Shown here piece after piece: positions 21,578 through 27,653 of a stretch of DNA of 27,653 bases. Where the stretch lies: the NCBI GenBank assembly GCA_964386785.1, contig CAYLUD010000019.1, forward strand, positions 1 through 27,653, in the 5' to 3' direction. The translations under genes were made by a program, and so were the position numbers. This DNA is from SZAS-3 sp964386785. GTDB taxonomy: Bacteria > Chlamydiota > Chlamydiia > Chlamydiales > JAAKFR01. The number at the start of each line of letters is the position of its first letter. Positions within the stretch are counted from its first letter, which is position 1. A model generated the notes under the pieces. The model worked only from the letters and a program-made list of their open reading frames with translations. It had not been told where the DNA came from and did no database searches.

Positions 21578-24500
21578 TTATTCAGCAAGAAAGTCTGTCG
21601 GCAATGTAGACAACAATTGGATCAGATCCTCTCGAGATAGGGTCTTGATCGCGCGCTGATCATCAGGCAAGACGATATCGTGTAGGAGTTGTGCTTTTTG
21701 ATGGATCATCAGATCAATTTTTTCTTCAATCGTAGAGGGAACAAGAAATTTAAATACCTGGACAGGCCACCGTTGCCCTATTCGATGCACACGGTCGATC
21801 GCCTGGAGCTCCTTTGCTGCATTCCACCATCGGTCATACAAGATCACAATACTAGCTGGTGTTAAATCGATACCTACACCTGCGGCGTGCAAAGAACCAA
21901 GAAATACTTTGCAATCGGGATCTTGATGAAATCGTTCTAGAGCTCCTTGACGATTGGCCGTTTGCCCACGAATTTCAGCAAACCCTATCCCGCGATCTTT
22001 AAGATAGAGTTGAAATATATCCAACATATGCAAGTACTGTGAGAAGATTACCAGTTTTTGATCGCTAGCGACCGCTTCTTCGATGATTTCTACGCAAGCA
22101 TTCCACTTTCCAGAAGTGTGGTTGCGATACTCTTCAGGTGTACGATAAAATAAAGCAGGGTGATTACAGATCTGTTTCAGATAATTCAGAATAGAAAAGA
22201 TGTGCAGATAAGGGACCTCTTCACTTTCTTTAAGCTCTCGTACGATTTGATTGCCTTCCTGGTTTACCAAATTTTGGTATAAACATAACTGTTCTGCAGA
22301 GAGTTCGCATAAGATCGTATCTTCCGTTTTATCTGGTAATTCACTTAATACATCTTGTTTTTTCCTGCGTAGGGAAAAGGGGCGGATCAGTTGTCGAATT
22401 AATAATTTTTTTTCTTCATCTTGCTCTTTCTCTATGGGAATTAAAAATTGAGTCCGGAATTGCGCATCGGAACCTAGGAATCCTGGCAAAATCAGATCAA
22501 ACTGAGCTTTCAGTTCACGCAGATGATTTTCTATTGGCGTACCAGTTAGTCCAATGCGCATACGCGATTTAATGGATCGTAGTGCACTATGGATTTGGCT
22601 AGATGGGTTTTTTGCTAAATGGATTTCATCATAAATGACTACTTCAAATTGAAAACGGTGTATCCAGGCACGATCCATTCTCAGGATACCGTAGGAAGTG
22701 AGGAGTACCCCATTTTGGTCGAGATCGGGTAGCGAGCGGTGCAAACCATGAAATAAAAATACATTTAGCTGCGGAAGGGTCTTTGATAACCGATCTTTCC
22801 AGTGATACAGGACGGAGGTGGGGCATACAATTAAAAAAGGACCCCCTTGCTTCGCATGTGCCGCGGCTAAGAGCGCCATGGCTTGGTGCGTTTTTCCTAG
22901 CCCCATATCATCACAGAGCAATCCAGAGAGATGGTGGGAATATAAATACCATAGCCATTGGAGCCCTGTATTTTGATAGGGGCGCAACTCTCCTTGAAAT
23001 GCAGATAAGTCAGGGAGCGGAAACCCTTCCCACCCCCGAAGCTCTTTAAGAATGGCTTCTGTTTTACGATCCGAATCAAGATTTGAGGGGATCCATTGAA
23101 TGGGGCAAAAGGCTTCTAGCCGTATCCAATCTAGAACTTCCATGCATAAAGGACTGGAGGGTTGTACAGAACGCATCCCGCGAAGCCATAAAAAACGAGG
23201 ATGGGTGAGGTCAAGTAATCCTGCTGAAGTGGCGATCCATGTTTTTTTTTCTGCTACAGCAACTAGGAGGATCGATACATCTATCTCGCCAATTTCGGTA
23301 ACAAGAGCAAGATGGGTAAGTAGACGTTGATCGTCATCATATGCCAACCATTTGACGTGTACATCTGCTTGGATAGGAATGCGTGTTTTTGGATCGACAT
23401 GTACCAAGAAAGGATGGAGTTTCGGTAATTCGTGTTCTAAGAAATAGGTAGCATGTTCTAGCGGCACATCATGTACGGCACGGAATCCTTCGGGCAGCTC
23501 CATCTCTTTGGGTAGGCGAATAAATCCATCCCCCACTACGTAAACAAAGGGATCACAAAACTCAAGATGTACATGTTCATAACCAGATCGTAGTTCTACT
23601 ATTGGTTCCAAACGCAGCACATCTTTTTCGAGTAATCTGAGAGATAATCCTCGTACCCTAATGGGTAGGGTGGGAGAAAAAAAATGGTCTACCCGCTCTA
23701 ACTCTTCGATATGGGTCGCAATGAATTCCCCGATCTGATTTTTAGGTATCCTTAGGTCGGTAGATAAGGCTCCTGGTTTGGACAGATACTTGGCAAAGAA
23801 TCCTTGACCTCGAAAATAGACCCAGTCACCAAAATCTTTACGATCCTTAGAAGGAGGACCCTCATCTAAGGGCAAGAAACGAAGAATATCAGTCACTTGA
23901 TAGGTCCATGTCGACTCAATCATCGTCATATGCAGTTGGAAACCTTCTTGCTTTGTAAGCCAACTTCTTTGTTCATGGAGCCATGCATTCATTTGAGAAC
24001 AAGGAATTACTTGATAGGCGCGTGGAAACATCAAATCACGGATTCGCACCCATCCCTCGGTTTCTTGATAGATCCACTCCGCATTGAGAAATAATGCATC
24101 ATCCAGATCACCTGGTCTGTTTAAGTAGGTCGCAATCTGGAGATCCCATTCATCGGTAAAGGTCAGTTGATAGCGCAGAGTCGAAGGGGAGCCTTTTAGA
24201 GGCATCCATTTTGCCACTTCCGTTGTATATCGATCTAATATTTCAGGTAGGAGTGCATAAGGGATTTCATCACGATCGAGCAAGGGATGGGGGCGGTTAG
24301 GGTACAAACCCTCAGCAGGATATAGTTCCCATCCCCCTAAGGTCCATGTAGGGGGAGATCCATGTGAAGGTCTTGCGCGATGTTGTAAACGTAGCACTTG
24401 TCTGGATTGGTCTAGAGTCATTCCAATCAATGGGCCTCGCTGTTGCATGAATACAGGAAGAGGGAAATGAATAGTATCTAGGAAGGGGATCAAGGCACAG

Positions 24501-25207
24501 AATAGGTCTGGCGAGAGGGAGAGAGAGAGTCGTAGACCATGCCCCTCTATGGTACAATGCATCGGTCTGTTTGGATCGGCTACATGTACCTTAAAAGGAT
24601 TTTCTAAATCCATCATATAGAGTCGTTTTGCAAATTCAGCTAAGGGACTCAATTGGAATTGCAGTGCAAGAGAAGGCCTGCCCTGTTTCCATTTGACAAT
24701 TTCTTCTGAGCTGACATCCGAGAATAAAATGGAAGTAGTGGGGGTCGGCGCAGCGTGGGATTCCCAAAGGGTCTCTAATAGATCGGCGTGTTGCGCAGGG
24801 GGGAGGTATTCCCAAGCCAATCGGTCTTCCGTAGGGGCGCCTTCTCGGCCTTTTTGGGTGCAGACAAATTGTTTTGGGCTACATCCATATCGTTGAGCCC
24901 ACAACCAAAAAAAATGGTAGAAGAAATGACGCTCGAAACCAATATGGATAGGTTCACTGGTTGGGGTATCGCAGATTTTTAGGTACGAAGCGGCTACATG
25001 GGGACACCCCATGTCTTGTTCGCAATCACAGAATCCCTCTTGTAGTTCTCCCTGTTCGGTAAAATGTAGTAGGGTCCAATAGATTCTATTGCATTCACGT
25101 ACAGCGACTTGGTAGGTATGTCTGCCAAATGAAATTTCTTCAATTGCCCCTGAACGGAATAATAGGAGCCCTTCTTGAAGAAAAGGTAGAATATGGGAGT
25201 CCATCAC
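21578..25207 (-). CDS. SWI/SNF2-family helicase with N-terminal SWIM zinc finger
   Basis: A 1209-residue protein. The SWIM zinc finger is C60xC62 and C68xH70 in FCDCEQDMGCPHVAASY. A long middle region corresponds to the bacterial SNF2 accessory part. The two RecA-like lobes fill the C-terminal about 450 residues. Walker A is in DDMGLGKTHQAM at about 770, the Walker B variant DEIH at about 860, GLTGTPIENHLRELKAQ follows, and motifs V-VI are GVGIDLTPASIVILYDRWWN with IDRVHRIGQR at about 1141. Such enzymes are double-stranded DNA translocases. Chlamydiae commonly carry one or two of them (the CT555 and CT708 class), and their exact role is unknown. Length is close to those relatives. The gene is convergent with der with zero spacing. 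Confidence 0.9.
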   Translation of the reverse strand: MMDSHILPFLQEGLLLFRSGAIEEISFGRHTYQVAVRECNRIYWTLLHFTEQGELQEGFCDCEQDMGCPHVAASYLKICDTPTSEPIHIGFERHFFYHFFWLWAQRYGCSPKQFVCTQKGREGAPTEDRLAWEYLPPAQHADLLETLWESHAAPTPTTSILFSDVSSEEIVKWKQGRPSLALQFQLSPLAEFAKRLYMMDLENPFKVHVADPNRPMHCTIEGHGLRLSLSLSPDLFCALIPFLDTIHFPLPVFMQQRGPLIGMTLDQSRQVLRLQHRARPSHGSPPTWTLGGWELYPAEGLYPNRPHPLLDRDEIPYALLPEILDRYTTEVAKWMPLKGSPSTLRYQLTFTDEWDLQIATYLNRPGDLDDALFLNAEWIYQETEGWVRIRDLMFPRAYQVIPCSQMNAWLHEQRSWLTKQEGFQLHMTMIESTWTYQVTDILRFLPLDEGPPSKDRKDFGDWVYFRGQGFFAKYLSKPGALSTDLRIPKNQIGEFIATHIEELERVDHFFSPTLPIRVRGLSLRLLEKDVLRLEPIVELRSGYEHVHLEFCDPFVYVVGDGFIRLPKEMELPEGFRAVHDVPLEHATYFLEHELPKLHPFLVHVDPKTRIPIQADVHVKWLAYDDDQRLLTHLALVTEIGEIDVSILLVAVAEKKTWIATSAGLLDLTHPRFLWLRGMRSVQPSSPLCMEVLDWIRLEAFCPIQWIPSNLDSDRKTEAILKELRGWEGFPLPDLSAFQGELRPYQNTGLQWLWYLYSHHLSGLLCDDMGLGKTHQAMALLAAAHAKQGGPFLIVCPTSVLYHWKDRLSKTLPQLNVFLFHGLHRSLPDLDQNGVLLTSYGILRMDRAWIHRFQFEVVIYDEIHLAKNPSSQIHSALRSIKSRMRIGLTGTPIENHLRELKAQFDLILPGFLGSDAQFRTQFLIPIEKEQDEEKKLLIRQLIRPFSLRRKKQDVLSELPDKTEDTILCELSAEQLCLYQNLVNQEGNQIVRELKESEEVPYLHIFSILNYLKQICNHPALFYRTPEEYRNHTSGKWNACVEIIEEAVASDQKLVIFSQYLHMLDIFQLYLKDRGIGFAEIRGQTANRQGALERFHQDPDCKVFLGSLHAAGVGIDLTPASIVILYDRWWNAAKELQAIDRVHRIGQRWPVQVFKFLVPSTIEEKIDLMIHQKAQLLHDIVLPDDQRAIKTLSREDLIQLLSTLPTDFLAE

Positions 25208-25349
25208 AGGGTCAGAATAGCATAGAGCTGTTAATAATCCTACGGATGAGAAGGGAGCTGCTGATGTACAGATGCGATCCAGTTATATGGATTCTCTGAT
25301 CTAGATATTGACGCTAGGTTCTTCTCTCAGATACACTCTGTCTGATTTT

Positions 25350-27158
25350 ATGAAACGTTCACTTCATCACGATTTACCCCATCTCATGGATCAGCGAGTC
25401 TGTGTACGGGGATGGCTGCATACCTTTCGATCCTTGGGAAAATTAAATTTTCTGATTCTGAGAGATCGGACGGGTCTCACGCAAATCGTGGTGGAGGATC
25501 GCCAGATTGCGAAACAACTGGCTTCCCTACAACCAGGGTCCATCCTCCGTGTAGAAGGAATAGTGGCTCGTTCTGGATCGCAGCAAGATGGCGTGGAAAT
25601 CGTCCACCCCACAATCACGATTGAAGAAGCCATTCATGCGGTTCCTCCTGTCGAATACTACAAACCTGTGCTCCACCAAGACCTGGATTTTCTCTTGGAT
25701 CACCGGCCTATTGCGTTAAGGAATCAGGAGCAGCAGGCTATTTTTCGCATTCAAGCTGCGATCGCGCATGCTTACCGGCTGTACATGCATGATACCATTG
25801 GGGCGGTTGAGTACTTTGCTCCCAATATCCTTGGTGCCTCTTCAGAAGGAGGTGCTGAATTTTTTCATGTCGATTATTTTGGTCATGTCGCGACCTTGGC
25901 GCAAAGTAGTCAGCTATACAAACAGATTATGGTGGGAGTAAATGAACGTGTGTTTGCTCTGATGCCTTTTTTCCGAGCAGAACCTTCTCATACGTCACGC
26001 CATCTATCCGAAGGGAAACAGTTTGAATTTGAAATGGGTTTTTTTGATCACTGGCATGATCTGCTAGATATCCAGGAAGGGGTGGTCCACGCCATTCTCG
26101 ATCATGTCCGCACAACATGTTCACAGGAGCTGGCTATTTTAGGACATCCTTTAATTACGTGTCCTTCTTCTGTACGCTTTCCTCGACTTACCTTTTACGA
26201 GGCCCAGAATCTCTATTTTGCCCGTACAGGGATAGATGAGCGGAGTGAGCCTGATCTAAGTCCTGCGGCAGAAAAAAATTTATGCCAATGGGCACTAGAG
26301 GTGCATGGAACACAATGTCTTTTTATTACTGATTGGAAAGTAGAAAAGCGCCCCTTCTATTCCTATCCATCCCCAGAAAATCCTGATCTGACCCATACCT
26401 TTGATTTACTGTGTGCAGGGACAGAGATTACATCAGGAGGCCAGCGGCGACACACCTATGATTCCATGTTAGAAGGGTTGCGATTGAAGGGAATGAACCC
26501 TGACAATTTTACGGATTATCTTTCTATTTTTCAGTATGGGATGCCACCACATGGTGGATTTGGTATGGGATTTGAACGGCTGACCATGACGTTGCTGCAA
26601 CGTAAAAATATCCGTGAAGTCTCTCTTTTCCCATCCGACACGAAACGGATTGCTGGAAATCGAATCAAAGCCCACATCTTCTTTGGTAGCGAAAATATCA
26701 GAAATGAAATCATCCGCCGCTTCAAAGAAGCGGGACAGCCCTTCACGCATCTCATACATGAAGCAACTACTACCAGCCAAGAGTCTGCGCAGGTCCGCGA
26801 TACAGCGTTAGAAGAAGGAATCAAATCGATTCTAGTGCGTGGCAAAACCTCGAAAAAAAATGTGCAGTTCAATATCCCAGCGCATATGAAGTTAGATATA
26901 AAAGCATGTGCAGAACGTATGGGAGAAAAATGTGAATTTGAAAGTCCTGAAGTCATTTTAGAACGATTTGGTCTGCCTATTGGTGGGATTCCTCCATTTG
27001 GCAATCTGCTGAACTTAGATACCTATTTTGATGAACGTATCTTCCTCTCTTCTCGAGTGGCATTCAATTGCGGTTTTGTGACGGAGTCCATCATCACAGA
27101 GAGTGCTGGGCTACTTTCTCTTACAGCTGCTACCATTGGTCAATTTGCGAAAGAATAA
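25350..27158 (+). CDS. Archaeal-type, probably non-discriminating aspartyl-tRNA synthetase fused to a YbaK-type editing domain
   Basis: A 602-residue protein from the ATG at 25350. The frame also opens at a TTG at 25308, but MKRSLHHDLP matches the usual AspRS2 N-terminus. Residues 15-95 are the OB-fold anticodon domain. The class II core follows, with the Asp-type flipping loop QSSQLYKQ (185-192), motif 2 FRAEPSHTSRHLSE (208-221), EITSGGQRRHTYD (359-371) and motif 3 GGFGMGFERLTM (402-413). H24 is at the position where discriminating archaeal AspRS has Trp, supporting charging of both tRNA-Asp and tRNA-Asn. Residues about 442-602 form a complete extra domain resembling YbaK/ProX-type trans-editing deacylases. 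It contains TSQESA, FNIPAHMKLDIKACAE and the signature GGIPPFG (545-551). AspRS normally ends just after motif 3, so this is a fusion in one frame. Confidence 0.88.
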   Translation: MKRSLHHDLPHLMDQRVCVRGWLHTFRSLGKLNFLILRDRTGLTQIVVEDRQIAKQLASLQPGSILRVEGIVARSGSQQDGVEIVHPTITIEEAIHAVPPVEYYKPVLHQDLDFLLDHRPIALRNQEQQAIFRIQAAIAHAYRLYMHDTIGAVEYFAPNILGASSEGGAEFFHVDYFGHVATLAQSSQLYKQIMVGVNERVFALMPFFRAEPSHTSRHLSEGKQFEFEMGFFDHWHDLLDIQEGVVHAILDHVRTTCSQELAILGHPLITCPSSVRFPRLTFYEAQNLYFARTGIDERSEPDLSPAAEKNLCQWALEVHGTQCLFITDWKVEKRPFYSYPSPENPDLTHTFDLLCAGTEITSGGQRRHTYDSMLEGLRLKGMNPDNFTDYLSIFQYGMPPHGGFGMGFERLTMTLLQRKNIREVSLFPSDTKRIAGNRIKAHIFFGSENIRNEIIRRFKEAGQPFTHLIHEATTTSQESAQVRDTALEEGIKSILVRGKTSKKNVQFNIPAHMKLDIKACAERMGEKCEFESPEVILERFGLPIGGIPPFGNLLNLDTYFDERIFLSSRVAFNCGFVTESIITESAGLLSLTAATIGQFAKE

Positions 27159-27398
27159 GGATGTAACGCTGCTGTTGTTTATGCCATCTTCTACACATCA
27201 TTGTGTAACGAGACAGAACAGCCCAATAAGAAGGGGCGCCATCTAGCCAGATCTTCTCACGCGGTTGGATCATACACTCCAAAACAACTGCTTGACTTGA
27301 TGTGGGTAATGCAACAGATCTATATGAAAATCTCTAAACTAGCATATGCGACCTAACGCAGACACAGATCGTGCAGACAAACTAGTGAGTTAGGAAAT
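27159..27398. other. Intergenic stretch with no gene seen
   Basis: No open frame of credible length or coding character lies between the synthetase stop and the tRNA terminator. I see no obvious hairpin with a T-tract directly after the synthetase gene. Confidence 0.5.
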
Positions 27399-27440
27399 GA
27401 AAAAACCGAAGACATTACCATTTCTGAAAATGTCTTCGGT
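27399..27440 (-). terminator. Intrinsic terminator of the tRNA-Glu/tRNA-Lys transcript
   Basis: ACCGAAGACATT (27405-27416) and AATGTCTTCGGT (27429-27440) form a perfect 12-bp stem with a 12-base loop. On the minus strand it is followed by a run of T residues (27404-27400). It lies 5 bases beyond the 3' end of the tRNA-Lys gene, which fits leftward transcription of the tRNA pair. Confidence 0.88.
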
Positions 27441-27444
27441 GATG

Positions 27445-27518
27445 TGGGTCTTGATGGACTCGAACCATCGACCCCCTCATTAAAAGTGAGGTGCTCTAAC
27501 CAACTGAGCTAAAGACCC
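27445..27518 (-). tRNA. tRNA-Lys (anticodon TTT)
   Basis: A 74-base gene. The acceptor stem is GGGTCTT paired with AAGACCC, followed by discriminator A. The D-arm is GCTC...GAGC. The anticodon stem is CCTCA/TGAGG around loop CTTTTAA, giving anticodon TTT. The T-arm is GATGG-TTCGAGT-CCATC. CCA is not encoded. It is downstream of tRNA-Glu and just upstream of the terminator. Confidence 0.95.
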
Positions 27519-27568
27519 AAGAATTACCCTTTACATAACAAAAAGAACTTTTGTTACAAAAGAAACTC

Positions 27569-27645
27569 TTGACCCCAAGGGGATTCGAACCCCTGTTATT
27601 GGAATGAAAATCCAGTGTCCTAGACCTGACTAGACGATGGGGCCA
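27569..27645 (-). tRNA. tRNA-Glu (anticodon TTC)
   Basis: A 77-base gene. The acceptor stem is TGGCCCC with GGGGTCA, one G-T wobble and a discriminator A. The anticodon loop TTTTCAT gives TTC. The anticodon stem CTGGA/TCCAA has a C-A mismatch at its outermost pair. The T-arm is AGGGG-TTCGAAT-CCCCT. CCA is not encoded. The gene is followed by tRNA-Lys 50 bases downstream and is probably co-transcribed with it. tRNA-Glu also feeds tetrapyrrole synthesis in Chlamydiae. Confidence 0.93.
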
Positions 27646-27653
27646 GACAGGAG

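Noticed and set aside
25308..25337. Promoter for the synthetase (TTGACG, 18 bases, TACACT)
   Set aside because: The hexamers are acceptable, but the implied start of transcription would leave almost no leader before the ATG at 25350, so I did not list it.
25350..26640. Asparaginyl-tRNA synthetase as identity of the class II enzyme
   Set aside because: QSSQLYKQ, SGGQRRHTYD and MPPHGGFGMGFERLTM are AspRS2-type; AsnRS would show an SGQLH-type loop and a GGSQRE-type motif.
26531..27004. 157-codon minus-strand frame over the synthetase C-terminus
   Set aside because: It lies wholly within the well-supported synthetase fusion gene and shows no family features.
1..27653. CRISPR array, insertion sequence, integrase or prophage genes
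   Set aside because: No regularly spaced direct repeats, transposase motifs, terminal inverted repeats or phage genes were seen. The tRNA genes at the right edge show no adjacent integrase or duplicated tRNA end within the window.

Overview
The window reads as a piece of a chromosome from the phylum Chlamydiae. The main evidence is an eleven-gene, tightly packed minus-strand run (17814 to 8758). Its order matches the chlamydial type III secretion (T3S) block scc4-cdsD-cdsE-cdsF-cdsG-(CT668-like)-cdsN-cdsO-cdsP-cdsQ-pkn5. I inferred this from protein motifs and remembered gene order; no database was searched. I cannot name the genus. The metabolic content (UDP-sugar interconversion, a SulP transporter) looks more like an amoeba- or environment-associated chlamydia than a reduced Chlamydia species.

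Layout. (1) 1-362: C-terminal end of a membrane protein running off the left edge. (2) 711-6124: a nucleotide-sugar island. UDP-xylose synthase, UDP-glucuronate 4-epimerase and UDP-glucose 6-dehydrogenase are on the plus strand. A fucose-synthase-like reductase and a zinc-containing sugar C-methyltransferase converge on them from the minus strand. Together they could turn UDP-glucose into UDP-glucuronate, UDP-xylose and UDP-galacturonate and make a further modified, possibly C-methylated, sugar. (3) 6263-8659: an unrecognised 798-residue protein with two diverged internal repeats. It sits where the secretin gene cdsC follows pkn5 in Chlamydia. (4) 8758-17814: the T3S operon, giving chaperone, inner ring, needle with its chaperones, probable inner rod, ATPase, stalk, needle-length regulator, C-ring and kinase. 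(5) 17884-18279: an unusual YidD-like protein with a signal peptide. (6) 18295-20091: SulP anion transporter. (7) 20258-21577: the ribosome-assembly GTPase Der. (8) 21578-25207: a SWIM-SNF2 helicase. (9) 25350-27158: an archaeal-type aspartyl-tRNA synthetase fused to a YbaK-type editing domain. (10) 27399-27645: tRNA-Glu and tRNA-Lys on the minus strand, followed by a clear intrinsic terminator.

The most interesting points are the AspRS-YbaK fusion; the kinase whose C-terminal half looks like a catalytically dead SpoIIE/PP2C phosphatase; the strong internal ribosome-binding site in cdsQ, predicting a separate FliN-like fragment; the repeat protein beside the T3S operon; and a UDP-xylose/UDP-galacturonate pathway in a probable obligate intracellular organism.
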